Origin: Branchiostoma floridae
Taxonomy: Eukaryota; Chordata; Leptocardii; Amphioxiformes; Branchiostomatidae
Direction: 5' to 3'
Length of the DNA stretch: 55,427 nucleotides
NCBI RefSeq assembly: GCF_000003815.2
Contig: NC_049991.1
Coordinates: 8,539,013-8,594,439 of the forward strand
Shown here: positions 20,009-33,900 of the stretch, one piece after another
Numbering within the stretch: the stretch's first letter is position 1
Layout: every line of letters starts with the position of its first letter
Program-made: the position numbers and the translations under genes
Notes under the pieces: model-generated
The model's database searches: none
Told to the model about the DNA's origin: nothing
The model's input: only the letters and a program-made list of their open reading frames with translations

Positions 20009-20430
20009 CTGAGAAAACACGGATTTCAGTATATATACGAAATGGGCCAGAAGCTATATAAATGTATATGGTGTCCTCAAACAATAAAACAAAAGTGGAA
20101 TTAAAAACCATCAATTCCAGCATTTGAACACTTACATGTACATGTTCCATCAAATCACACAGTGCACGTAAACTGTGTTGGAATCATTCTATGCATCATG
20201 TACATGAATACATATAGAATCCAACACGGCGTATTCCGTACCACCCGAGGTCCCAGCCCGACCGCGGGTCGGATCACCCAACGGCCGAAGGCCAGAGGGT
20301 GAGCTGACCCACGGGAGGGCTGGGACCGATGGAAGTCTGTGTGATACAACTTTGAAGCCCGTGTGGTACGGCTTTTTATCACATGGTCCGGAACACCTGT
20401 ATCAAACGTCATCGCGGCCCAGGTATGACA
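20009..20430. repeat. composite repeat with a GC-rich palindrome
   Basis: It contains cctgagaaaacac, a GC-rich cruciform at 20243-20325 (gtcccagcccgaccgcgggtc against gacccacgggagggctgggac) and a tail with gtgtgatacaactt and ggtccggaacacc. The same blocks recur at 21139-21570 in a different order. Confidence 0.55.
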
Positions 20431-20867
20431 TAACTTGAAATATCACCCAGTCTTAGAACATATACAGTGCATTGAATGTTATCACAGCCAAGGTATGACG
20501 TAAATTTAATGCAAAAAAACATAATTTTATATCACTGTCCTAAATCGGTAAGCCCTATTAAGAACTACAGGCTGACCTCCTGGTTTAGGAGAGTGACAAA
20601 TGGTGCATGTACTTTGTGTATGAAAATTGTCATTTGTAGGAGTGTCACTTCTCATTGCTCAGGGCTAGTTGGAGGAAATGTCATACTATGCAGACCTCAA
20701 CCTTTGAAGACCAGCTGTCAGTAATTGGTCACTCGCAGTTCGCTGTTGTTGGAAGTCTCTCAACACATCCACATTGAATCATCGGGCCATACCGTTTCAC
20801 TGGACAATGTCAGAATATTAGAGACTGAACTGAACTACTTTGTAAGAGGTATTAAGAAAGCCATATA

Positions 20868-21021
20868 CTGTAAAATGCAGAAATGTTTGCGGTGGATTAA
20901 TGTTCGCAGTTTTCGCAGTGACCACTTCACCGCGAACTGAAAACCGTCGCGACATTTTTCTATTATGATATTAGACTGCAGTCTATGGTGTTACAGTGAA
21001 CTTAAAACCACCGCGAAAAAA
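20868..21021. repeat. palindromic MITE, family ctgtaaatgc, copy 2 (truncated)
   Basis: It starts ctgtaaaatgcag after TA and contains gaccacttcaccgcgaactg and cttaaaaccaccgcga, but lacks the closing terminal repeat. Confidence 0.65.
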
Positions 21022-21138
21022 TGGAACATCCAAGAGTCGTGATCTATGATATATTGTTGCTTGCTTATTTATATTGACAATGGATGTCAAATTGCTATGT
21101 ATATGAATGTGGAAAATGTACATGAAATGATAAGTATA

Positions 21139-21274
21139 GAATACAACACGGTGTATTTCGTATCACCCGAGGTACCAGCCCGACCGCGGGAAGGATCGCC
21201 TGAAGACCGGAGGGTGATCCGACCCGCGGGAGGGTTGGTACCGAGGGTGATGCAGAATACACCGTGTTGTATTT
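21139..21274. repeat. MITE with near-perfect terminal inverted repeats and a GC-rich cruciform
   Basis: The ends aatacaacacggtgtatt and aatacaccgtgttgtatt are inverted repeats. The interior ccgcgggaagga ... gacccgcgggagg folds back. It is about 136 bp and has the same core as 20243-20325. Confidence 0.7.
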
Positions 21275-22483
21275 TATTTATGTCATGTTGTATTTTATTT
21301 ATGTCATACCCACCTGAGAAAACACATATTTCGATGCGAAATGCACCAGAAGTTGAGAAAATGTTGTGTCCTCGAACAAGAGATTGTAACAACAGCAATT
21401 CTAACGTCCGGATCCGGTATTCGATTTTTCAACCGTACTGTATTCGGCCCATTTGAAACATTCGATTTACTCGAAGGAAGCTTGTGTGATACAACTTAGA
21501 ACCCGTGTGATACAGAAAGTTATCACACGGTCCGGAACACCCGTATCGAACGTTTTCGCGTCACAGGTGTGACATAAAGAATAATATATGCCTATAGTAT
21601 TGCTAGTCTCCATAAAATAGAAGTTGGCAAATATTTCCACATGGAACTTTGAAAAATTGTTCCTTCATGTGTTTTAACAAGGGATGTCTCCAAGACCCAT
21701 CCTTCCATCCTGGAAATTTGCTTGTTGGGAAGGAAAATGATTTTACTCCATCCGTCCCAAAAATGACATGAAGCTGTTGCTTTCATAAGTTTATGATGAC
21801 ATATTTAACCAGGAAAATTAACAACATGTTGGGCTCCCAAACAATGAGAGGGATGGAGAAAAATTTTAAGCTCAAGACAGCCCTGGTTTTAGCTGAACAT
21901 TTTACCATTCCATGTAATATGCATTTTACTAAAAAATATGTGCATTACTTTTTGTATTGAAAACAATGCTCTTTATTGAAATGTTTTAACAAGTTTTATT
22001 ATTGCTGCAATTATAGATATCAGTGTATTTGCATATTAATGAGGAAAGTGTAGAAACCTGCTATGCCATGATAGGGGTATATGTACTCGTGGCATTTTCA
22101 AGTTCCGTAAAGCTGAACATCGTTGAAAATGAATTATGTTAATGAGGACCTCATTTGCACATAAATTGTGAAGGGTAGACTAATTTGGCAAAGGTATATG
22201 TCGTGGAACTCGTCTTGGTAGTGATTTTGTGGCATGTTGAAGTTATGTCTGCAGATGCCAGTCAGTGTACAATACTGAATCAGATGTAACTGTGCAAAAT
22301 GACATTATGGAACAGACTGCATATCTCCATGAAATATGAAAATTCTGATCATACAAAAGACTGAAAAAAAAAAAAAATACAAAAGACTTCCACATGTAAT
22401 TAATCTATGCTTGGTTCTGTTCACCTTTAACTACTTTACATGTTGGCAACAAACCCAGGCATTCTTAGGTTATCTTGTCTCAT

Positions 22484-22484
22484 A

Positions 22485-22516
<32 letters not shown>

Positions 22517-22518
22517 CT
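22484..22518. repeat. microsatellite (ACGC)n(AC)n
   Basis: A compound simple repeat of about 35 bp. Confidence 0.9.
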
Positions 22519-22696
22519 GAATATAAAAAGAAAGGGTTGAACATTCCTGGATACATCTAGCATTGAGTAATATACAGTTCTTTCTGTGACAACATAACAT
22601 TACATGTACATTGTAATGTTTGGGTCTTGGATTTATGAATTACATAACTTGCATTTGACAGTGACCAAAATCATGATGATTGAAACTGTGTTCTCA

Positions 22697-22781
22697 AATT
22701 TTGTCCTGATTTTATAATGCTTGTTGAGTTCACTTGCTAACTGAATGATAGTGAACTCAACAAGCATCATGGACAAAATTT
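22697..22781. repeat. long hairpin
   Basis: atgcttgttgagttcac at 22717-22733 has a perfect 17-bp reverse complement at 22751-22767, and the stem extends with interruptions through aaattttgtcc and ggacaaaattt. It is probably a small MITE. A hairpin RNA is possible but not supported further. Confidence 0.6.
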
Positions 22782-23430
22782 CAGTTTATGGACAAAATTT
22801 CACTCACACATGTTGATAAAGTGTGCTAAGACTTTTTTCCAAGTTAGACCTTACATATGTATGATCTTGAGCAACCATTGTAAATTAGATATGACAATGT
22901 TGATAGATATTTGATGTGAGGCTAAATGTTTGAAAGGTTTTCTGAGTCGTTCTTCAATAACCAAAATAAATGTTTCATTATAGTCAACCCTATAAATTGT
23001 ATTGTTTTTGGTGTGCCTGTTTGTGTCTTAGTTAGTGTTAGGAACATCTAGATGGATAGTAATGTGGATTGGAGCTGGGAAGAAGGTCAAAGTTAAACAA
23101 TTAGTATAACATGTTGTTACAACTCTCATTCACTCTTAGAGGAAAGAGGAATATATACAGAGCTGTCTGGGACAGCATTATTTGTGGCGCCTTGTACATA
23201 CAAGGATGAACTGAACCCAACTGAAGATCAGTCTTCCATCTAGTTGATGCACAGTGTACAAGTGAGCTTCAAACATGACACTAGGAGTCCAAGTGTTTAA
23301 TAATCGTAAACACCACATACACAATGTATGGATAACCCAACATCACTTATTTCACCTCATAATGTTCCTATTTTGTACATGTATGCATTTTGTCAGTAAA
23401 GACAAGAACACTGACTTTTACATTATTTGT

Positions 23431-23493
23431 TAGATTGTGTTTGGTCCATGTATCTTAAAACTGTACCAGGGTGCATGGATCAAACACAATCTA
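23431..23493. repeat. short hairpin, 19 of 20 paired
   Basis: tagattgtgtttggtccatg (23431-23450) pairs with catggatcaaacacaatcta (23474-23493) around a 23-nt loop. Confidence 0.6.
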
Positions 23494-24886
23494 CAAAAAC
23501 TATTTTTTACCAAATACTTTTTCAGAAACATTAAAATATCAAGAATTTACATTTCAAAATTTTTACTTTCAAGTGTTGGCCTAGAAAGTAAAGCTTTTCA
23601 CCAGTGTACATAATTCTCTCAAATTCAAAGTAAAATGTTGTCAAGACATTGCTGAAAGCTACCAAATCATATTTTGCATCTATTGCACCAGATACTTTTT
23701 TTCCACATTTACTATGTATCTTATTTGAAATTAAGACCTACATTTAAGTATATAGCAGCATTTGAGAGGAATGAAATATGTAGCCGAGGAAAGTTTAAAG
23801 GTTTTAAAAGTAAATTGAATTTACACATTAAGTTATATGATTGTATGTACTATGTTTATACTGTTTGAGAAATGGGATAATTGTAAAATTGCCATTCATG
23901 CCAAAACCACTGTGACAGTCACTTTGTTGTTTTATGCCAGACGTACTTATTGATGAATAAAGCATGCAAATGACTCACTTCTATTTCATCAAGTGGCTGT
24001 CAGCTTATCTATCAAAAACTCTGAAATGATATACACGTACAGTAACTGTAATACCAGTGCCAAAAAATGTTGGCAATTCAACAATAACAACATCCACAAT
24101 ACCTTTAGGCCTTAGCCCATTTCTAAAACCATTTAGTATTTACCACCAGTAATCATAAATGTCTAGTTGTACATAAATGTCTAGTTGAACGCAATAGAGT
24201 TTAACAACAACAACGAAAAAGAAGTGACCCTTTTCTACAATTGTACCATAGAATCCTACAATTTCGAAAAAAATTGTCTTAAGCAGTTAAGGTGCCTAAA
24301 ATATGATTCATGTAAGTCTGTGGAACCTTAACAGATAGCTTCTGTAAGACAGAATAAACATCTGTGCCCAAAGATATTGGGTATTTCACCAATGTAGTGA
24401 ATCTAATTCACATTTGACAGGTACATTTTGTTCTATATGTTATTCTAGAAAAATAGCTCTAGATCACCTAAAAGTCTTTGATCTGCCTAACTAGAGAAGT
24501 TGCTGTTCTCAAATTTGTAGATCACTGGACTGACCCACTTATTAAATCTGGCGCAATTTGGCAACATCCTGTGAGATATAGTGTGTTGGTAGAGTGAGTT
24601 TCACATTGAACATGTCTCGTAAATACATGTACGAACATTCAGGTTGTAGATTTGATGAATATTCTATCTATATCACTCCAAACGAATTCCCAGATAATAA
24701 GCTCCAACACTTGAGCATAGCTTTCTGATCATGATAATCTCAGACCTGTTCTATAAGACGTTTTGGAAGTCTTATAGATCCCTGCAGCATGTCTTGGCCA
24801 GCTCGTTCCCTGTAGTTCACCATATACCATATAGAGTAGTCCCATCTACAAAGTAAGCCTTCTTAAATGTCTATATTGCATCTTCA

Positions 24887-24916
24887 TCATGTCATCTTGC
24901 TCAGGAGGTCACTTAT
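24887..24916 (-). CDS. TMF1: TMF1 last exon
   Basis: 30 nt, ISDLLSKMT and stop (24887-24889), after a CTGTCCACAG acceptor on the minus strand. It matches the IDELLRQSLS end of human TMF1. Confidence 0.85.
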   Translation of the reverse strand: MSDLLSKMT

Positions 24917-27900
24917 CTGTGGACAGAGATGAATATATGATTGTGAACTGACTTTTGATCAAAGCATATAGATTTTGTGGCAAGTCAAGAATTTGTAGTA
25001 TCTTTGAGTTCACAGATGACATGTTACAGCTATTAGTACTAACAATGAAAAGATATATGATGATGACAATGAAAGAACAAATGTTTGCAGGTGTGATAGA
25101 TTGGTTTCACAGTTTTACAATGAACTGTGAATGCGAATATGCAGCAGGTGCAGCAATTTTACAGTATACCATTTGAACACATACATTGTACCACATTGCA
25201 AAACTATGTACATCAGCTGCTGCTAATACTACTTTATAATGAATATAAAAAAATATTGCATGTAAATGAAAGCTTGTGTTTACCTGTTGTTTGTACATTG
25301 CCTTGATGTCTTCTAGATCCATCTTCAGCTCATCTGCTTCCTCTGCCTTCTCTCCGTACATCTGCAGCATGGTGTTGTACCTCTGTTCCAGTTTCTACAG
25401 TGTGGGGCACAGTATACAATGTACTACATGTATCATTGCAATTCCAAACCATGAAAATAATGTACACCATACCATACATTTCCCCCAAAGAATTATTTTA
25501 AATAACAAAGTGACACAGAGTGTTTGCTGTGCTGCATACATTCTACATTTTGTATATAATCACAAAAGCAACACATCACATTACAAGCATGAAAGTTCAA
25601 TAGTTCATTGGTCAATATAATGAAGAATAATTTGAATTCTCAACACACAAAAATAGTAAACATTGGTCTGTGAACTTAAATGTAGAGATCATGATATGGA
25701 ATTTTGCTCCTACTTAATATAATATGTTAAACTTTTAACCAGGACAAAGTTGAAATAGACTACAGAAAGGATGACTGCTTTGCATGATATCTCTAAGGTC
25801 ATGTGCAAACAAATTCAACAACTGGTAGGATATTGAAGTTCTTTAATCCAAACAATTTTGCTAATGTCTTGGTTGTCATTAAAGAACCTTAACACCATAT
25901 GATTTACTAGCATGATGAAGCTATTCCCAGAACTATCTTTAGATGTTGAGACCTACCTTAACCTTGTCGCTGAGTGTGGGGACCTGCTCCACCTGTGTGA
26001 GGAGATCCTGGTTCTGTGAGGACAGAGACACCAGCTCCTCAGCCATGGCTGCTCGCTGACGTTCCAACATCACAATCTCCTCCTACAACAGGCAGGGATG
26101 TTTGCAACAAGTTAGAGACAAAGCTGGGCTCAGTTCCTAATGTTGGGCATCAAACTCAATGTTTTAAATTCCTTTCTTCCTATTTTATAGTGATGTAACA
26201 AGATGTACTGTGCAGCTGTTACTCCAACTTAGTCATCACATTTTTTTCAGATCCAAGGAACTTAAACCTTGAAACTTGCTACAAAACCTTTTTTCTATGA
26301 AATAAATAAGGTACAACACTGCACAAAATGGTGGTGTTAAATGTGCACAGGCCTGACCTGTAGTTGAGTGATTTCTCCCTCCCTCATCTTGAGTGTGGAC
26401 TGCAGACCTTCAAACAGGGTTGATGTGGAGGCTGTCCTCATGCTGTCCAACAGACTCCCTGACGTGCTGTTGGTCATGGGAGACAGCGGGCTGTACCCTG
26501 GCTCACTACTGTCACCCTGTCGAGGTCAATGTTAATTTCAGTGAGATTATAACAAACAGGCATAAAGATAATGGTACCATAGACTTTTTTAAACCATAGG
26601 GGCAGTTAGTTGCATCTTGAACATGGTATTGGAAGGTGGAGCCCATCTTTCTCCTTCCCCGACCTTTTACCTTTGCAACCAGGTACACTTTAAAAACCTG
26701 AGTGGAGTGAAGATAGTAATGTGTAACTTCACAAGGACACAACACCTTGCCAGGACCCCTCGATCCAGCGTATCCACTAGCCTAACTACTCCACAATTGA
26801 TCCAACTTTAGAACATTATACAAGACTAGTAAGAATTACAATGTATACCCTACTAGCCAGTATATATTGTATGTCACTGAGATAAAACAGTTAACACTAC
26901 TGATATTGCTATTTCATCAATGTAAGTTTTTTTTTTACTTTTTTCTTACCTGACATTTATTTTCCTCTTACTAATCATTTTATAATATGCAATTATTTAC
27001 CTTCCTTAAATTCCAGATTTATGCTTTGTTTTCTTAAAAAAATTGATTAGCATAGATGCAGGAATACAAACTCTTCTGAAGTGAATCATTCTTTTGTAGA
27101 AAATAATCTGTACCTGTATGGGCTGGAAGAAGGAGGAATTCTGGGAAGTGTCACTGACGGAGCTGGACCGTGAATGCGAGCGGGAACCATGGTCGATCTT
27201 AGACCACTGTCTGTCCTGTAAAACAATCATTGCATCATGTTACATTTTTCTATCATTGCAAAATGTGAACTGACTTGTACACACACGTCAGTAATTTATA
27301 CCTACATGTACATGTACCTTACCCTCCATCCTATGTACCTTAATCCAGAAGCACAATCTTACTATAACTTTATGTTCCTCTCAAGGAAACATCAATTTTT
27401 AGTACATTTTTCAAGATACTGCTTTGTTGCACTGTATGGGCAAGTTTGAATCAATTCTATATCACTTGAATGGGATTCTTTTATTTTACTTTGAGGTCAT
27501 CAACACACTCAACATTGGTCCATAAATTTTCTATATTATGTATTAAAGATTTGACTTTGGACTTTGGGCCTGTATCATCAGTCACTATTTTAGTGCAAGT
27601 TTCAGGTACTAGTATGCTGTACTATTTCACCAAGGAAGAAAGAATTTTCACATCAATATCAGAGAGTGTATTGGTATATAAAGAGTGGTTTTCTAACGTG
27701 ATATGATATAAAAGTTTGTGTTTTGTTACAGTTGTGCAGATTATGAACAACAGTGAGGTGATTAAAAAGTGTCTAGTAACAGTTTCTCCTTAATCCAGAG
27801 TGCCAACCCAAATTAAGTTATCCTTATATTCCACAGAGAGTACATATTGTAGAGCAACTATACCATTTCTTTCTGCAATAATTCCTGTAAAAAAAGATGT

Positions 27901-30900
27901 GAAAATAGAACATTCAAATCGATATAAAGCATGTAATACAATCAGGTATGGCTCTCTTTACATAGATTACTATAATTGTTCAGTTCCATTGTCTTGGAGT
28001 CGCAAGCTAATGGGAAAACACTAACTTTGTCACTGCCATGGTTATGAAGAAAGAACAGTAATAAGAACAATACTGCTTGTCGAACTTTCAACAAGCCCAT
28101 TTTGTCAGTTTCAGACATTTGAATACTAGTGGACTGGAATGAATGACTTTTACAAAAAACATGGACATAAATACACAAAGTACAGCAGATGTGTTACCTA
28201 CCCTGTCCTTCTGTGCCTGTTCCTGAGCCAAAGCAGTCTTCTTTTTCTCCGTGTCTACCCTCAAGCGTTCCATCTCAAGCTGGTTCTCAAGGAGGAGCTA
28301 GGGAGGGGGGCAGCATAGAATTATGCATAAATGAAAATTCTACTTTTCAGCAGACACAGTTATCTCAATCTAAGGTCAGCAATTTAGAGGTAGAACATTA
28401 GACAGAAAATTTATGATACAGTCTTATGATGCTTTGTTGTTCATACATGTATGTCACTGAGCATTCATGATTCTATTAAAATTTTCTTCAGTAACATTTA
28501 CCTGTAAAACAATTAGGTGTTTGTTTATTAAATGAATAGGGAAAATAGAATAAAATGCCAAGACCCGATTCTCACCTTCTCTTTGGTCCAGTCTTCTTTC
28601 TGCTTCTCTGATGTTTTCTGCAGTGCCTCAAGCTGTGCTTGCTCCCTGTGAAAACATTAGGCGAGCCATCAAGTTATGGAAGTGTTACAGTATCACAGGA
28701 TACTCTGAACTGCATGGTCTAGTGGGCACCATGCTCATTTAACATTCTAAAGTTTTTAAAATGCCATACATACTCCATTCATTTTAGTGTACATTGTGTT
28801 TAAGGCCAAGGGAAAGGTCCCATAGCCTTTAAAGCTACAGGACATGGAGCAAAAACAGTACTGGAACATCACCAAGCAGTAATACCCTGTTGAACTCTGA
28901 ACTTTGAACTCGACCCCTCACCTGTGCCTGGCATCCTCCATGTTGGTGACCTTTGCCCTCTCCATCTCTATCTCGGCCAGCAGGCGCGACTTCTCCTGCC
29001 TGAGCAAGGCACACTTGGACTCCAGGGACGTCAGGCGAGCCTTGGTCTCCATCATGGTCTCAGTCGCCATTCGCTCTTTCTCCGAGGCCTCCGCCAGCTG
29101 ACTCTGAGATTCGGCTGGAATTGGCACAAACAAACAACTTGATATCAAAACTATGGCATGCAGAGTCCACAGACCTACAAACTGCCACACAAGAAGTGAA
29201 ATCTCTAAACATTCTGAATCTGTACTTGTACAAACACCACATTTCAATGCATTTACCACATATCTTTCATACATTTACAACTGCAGAACCATCAAATCAT
29301 ATCAGTATTTGGGCTTTATTATATATTTTTACTACACCCTTAGAGGATTTTAACATCACTGACAATCATCAGAAGCCATGAGATTCAAAAAGCCTAAAAC
29401 TAAAAGAAATGATATCCAGCTTTGTCAAAAATCAGAGTGTATTTCTTACTGAGTCTTTCTGTCAGGTTTTTCTCCACCTTCTCCCATGAGGAAGTCTGTG
29501 CAGAGAAGTTGGACTGTAGGTTTTCTATCTGTCTCAGTAAAGGTCTGGTAGCTGTGGGGACCAGAAAAAAAAGTAAAAGCAACGTGAATTTTCATATGAC
29601 ATACATGACATGTAGACTGATATCTCACATTAACAACAACTTATGATGCAGATTATGGACATCTGAAAAATATACAAAAGAGACCTCTGATTACTATAGG
29701 TAGCTCTTAGTTGCAGGTATTAATTTTTTTTTAGAATGAGTGCAACTGGGATCAAACTTTCAGAAAAACCGAACCTGAAAAAAATGAGTGTACCGGATGT
29801 TGGACCTATTCGTACATGAACAGATTATATTGGTACGCGTTCACATGTTTGGGGGCTTACACTGTTACAGGTCCAAGAAAAGAGCGAGGTAGAGGAGAGT
29901 TGACAGTCATTTTTACCAAGCTTTTCCAGTCAAAGTTGGTCTAAAACAGAGGCAGTTGGTGTTGTTTTCATGAAGATAGGATATTAAAACGCCAATAGAC
30001 GTAGGATTCTCCACCAAACAGAATCCTTTGTAGCAAAATGGACAATTGTTTTGAGTATCGCCCAATCGTAGGTTTTCACAAATAATCATGTCCAGTTGGA
30101 CCTGGACCTGATACTCTGGACCTGGACCGTACCTGGACCTGAATTTTCCGCACCTGTACCAACCCTTAATCTCTGGTATAATCTTTACATCTAAGTGAAT
30201 ATAAGTCCATACCAGCAGTAACAGACTGGCTGAGTTCCTGGTTGCGAGCGTCTGCCTGCTGCAGTCTCTGCTGCATGTCACTGATCTCCTGCCGCAGCAG
30301 ATCCTCCTGTCTGCTCTGCTGGGTCTCTGCTCGCTGCAGACTCAGTCTCAGGTCTTCAACCTGCAGGACAAGATAAAAACACTGTCTGTCTTAGTCTTTA
30401 GGAGTGGATGACATGACCCTTGGGCAGCTTTAAGGTTATAGGCTATATGAATAGGACTGTAGCAGAACCTCTTCTACCTAAGATGGCATTACTTTGTCAT
30501 AACTTTGTCATGATTATGTGAAGCTAAATATCTGGTACTTCATACCAGTAATGGTACAACCTGTCAAGGATTCGAACCCAGAACCTTCAGATTATACATC
30601 AACAACCCTAACAGGGTTCGACAAGTTTTCTAAAATTCAGTTGTCCTATTGTGCAAGCACATAAAATATTTACTTGCCCAAAATTTGAATGGCATTTTCA
30701 ATGTATTTTCCCTTCCAGTAATGGCATTCTTTTATCAATGGCTCTATTTTTCTGTGTTGACCAATGCTTGATACCATGACTGTGAAAAGTAACAAGTGTA
30801 TCAAAATCTCACTCATGGAAGGATCTAACTTGCCCAGAGGACACGCACTTGCCCGGGACATTTGGGCTAGGGGACTTGCCCAACCCTGCCTAACCACAAG

Positions 30901-33900
30901 ACCACCTGGAAAACACTTTCTGTTGACCAAGAACACAATGATGATTGAGAAGTAAAGCTCTGACCTGCTGTACAAGTTTCTCGTGCCCACGGTTAGCCTT
31001 CTCCTGTTCCTGCTCCAGTGCCAGCCGTAGTTCCTCCTTAGCCTGCAGCTGTGCGCTCAGTGTCATGTCCTGCAGCTCACTGTTCCTGGCAGCATTGGCC
31101 TTGTGGAGCTCCCCGATCTCCCTGTGGACAATCATCGTACAGGACATGCTTTCATTTTTCAATAATTGTAAAAGTACACGTTTCATTTACACCCATGTAT
31201 GCTTCATCTTTCAATACTTGTAAATGTTGTAAATGTACATGTTTTGTTTTACACACATGTATGCTTCATCTTTCGATAATTGTATTGTACACATTTTGTT
31301 TTCCATACGTATATACTCTTCAATGAGACGTTGCTGATCAATACCGGAATGCATGCAAGTGACTTATAAGTTATAAAGTATGTCTGTATCAGTAATGCTG
31401 AATATAACCGCGCTTCTGCGTAATACAATAGCTGAACGACCTAACATTTGCACGTCTACAAAATGTAGCTGCAGCTAATGTTTTAAAGACATCAAGTGTC
31501 GATAGCTGTCTTCATGCCACAAATTGCAGTTCCAAGCTGATATGATAGGAGGCATGCTTGACCTGATATTTTTAGACATGAATTTCACTAGTTGAAGATC
31601 AAATATGATATAGTAACCAAACATCTAGCACATTGCTGTTGCATAGGAGTTCACAAGCAGAAGTGGAATTTCTATGCAGCGAAGCATTCATCTCTTGTTA
31701 TTTTGTATCCCTTTCAAGTACATGTTGTTTACAGTCAACCATATGAAAGTCAGTGTACTTTTTGTTGTGTCAATAAAGCTTCTATTCTCTTCTATAAAAC
31801 ATACTTGTAAGAACTGTCCAGTGCAGACTGCATGCTGCGTACTCTGTCCTGGGCTTCCTCAAGCTCACTCTGAAAATATTCAACATGGGATTGAAATCTT
31901 TATTCTTACATATACATGTAGGCATGGTCCAAAGTGACAATAACACATCCTAAAATGCAGAATCATGCACAAGATAGGCACCATTACTATGGATGAATAC
32001 TTAAAAAACAAAACAAAAATTGGTTTTCTTGCACCAACCATTGATGCCATACAACTTAAGAATCTTGGTAATATTCTTTCACATACCGGTAATGCAAATA
32101 TACAATTGTAGTGTACATATAATTAGGTTGATTATCACGGTGGACAACAGTGGATAAATAACAGAGGATACAAACCTTGGCTATTGTTAATTCTTTTGTT
32201 TGCTTCTCCAGAGCTGAGTTCAACTTTTTTATGGCATCTACAGAAGGAAGAACATGACATTGATAGTCAATACATAAACATGCAATTTGTCAGCTAAAAG
32301 ACAAGCAATGTGACCAAAACTTCATTGCACTTATGAAAAAAGCCAGAAATATCAACCAATGTTATTTCCGTTTATGAGGAATAAGAGATATCTACATTGT
32401 GGAAGAGTGCATGATAATGATGCAAATGTTTTCATTATATAAAATGTATAGATTAAGTAAATGGTACTAAAGACTGTTTGCAGGTGAATAAACTAGAAGA
32501 ACTCTCTCTAGTATTACAGACTAAGAAGCTAAAATTCTTTATTGAGAAATAGAATGAATAATTAAAGTGCATATGTCAAAGAGAAATTGATAATTAAAGA
32601 AATTAAATGCAATAACTATTAATGATACTGATGAACCTCTCACATACAAAAATTAACAATTAGCTAAAATTTGGCACTGAAAACTTCCTTGAGGAACAAT
32701 CCAAGCACTCAGGCCATAAAGAAATCAATAGTTCCAGAAATGACCTGTATAAATTGTTATATTGTATTTCCTGCTAGATTTGAGTATAACAAACCTTTCT
32801 GTTGCTTGTCGATGTCCTCTTTGGCATCCAGGACATGTGTGAGGTGATCCACATTTTCCTGCAGCTTGTCCAGTCTTTCTCTGTAAATATTCAAGACAAT
32901 GTAATGGATGAGTTTCGCTAGTTGGAGGCAGTATCTATCATCTGCATCACATGACTCTTTACAGCCTACTATAAGACATACATGTTACACTCATCATGTA
33001 TGTACATGCATATCCAAGTTATTGTCTGGATCATGTGAAAATGTCCACTTTAGCAAAAATTAAGTTATCTTAATGTGATATGGCAAGGGAATTGGCTCCC
33101 CATACTCAAACATTATAATGATCCAACTTTTTCTTTTAGAAAATTTACATTGTTTAAAAGCACAAATTCAACCTAAGGCCACAATAATACATTTTCTGAA
33201 GGCAGAAAAAAAACCCCTCTGCTCCAAGTCAACAGTGCACACCTAGGCATAATCCTTGCAAGACGTCATTCCATGTTGGTATCCCAGTTAAGTATAATTG
33301 TAATCTTTTATGATTTTAGGACCAGGAAATTGACCTTGTACATGTTGCCTATAACATAATGTCTTATACCGGTATATAATGTCTTACTTCTGAGACTTGA
33401 TGACACCATCACTCTCCTTCTCCTTGGCCCGTAGTTTCTTGATGATGTTGGAACTCTGTAACTGCTGCTTGGACAACTTCTGGCCTGCAGTATAGGATGT
33501 AAAATTTTTGTTGTTGTTGCAATTTTAAGATTTCTGTTACAGTATAGCATACTGGCCTCTAGTTGGAACTTTCATAATGTTTTCACTGGTTCCCACACAC
33601 TGCAGGAAAGGGAAATTTTTTAGCTCTGTACAGTAAGAGTTGTCACAAAAGCAGCCAAATATGTAAGCAATATGGGAGGCAAGAACACTTTCAGCACCAG
33701 GGACAGGGACAGTCTTCATGTGTTGGAAAGATGAACGGGGGAAAATACAAGAGTTGGATGTGCCACATAGACTAACATGTGCTATATCCAGCTTTATCTG
33801 TTACCTTGATTGTACATGGATACAATACCGCACTTACTACTGGTAGAACATCGCAATATGAAATCTACCCTCAAATCTTGTTATCTCCACACAACATCCC

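Larger units (their letters stand above)
19599..24886. other. convergent intergenic region between the kinase and TMF1
   Basis: No coding exon was recognised. It contains repeats at 20009-20430, 20868-21021, 21139-21274 and 21311-21570, hairpins at 22697-22781 and 23431-23493, and a microsatellite at 22484-22518. Both flanking genes end here, so their 3'UTRs must lie within it. The plus-strand aataaa at 22966 and 23956 are further poly(A) candidates. Confidence 0.5.
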
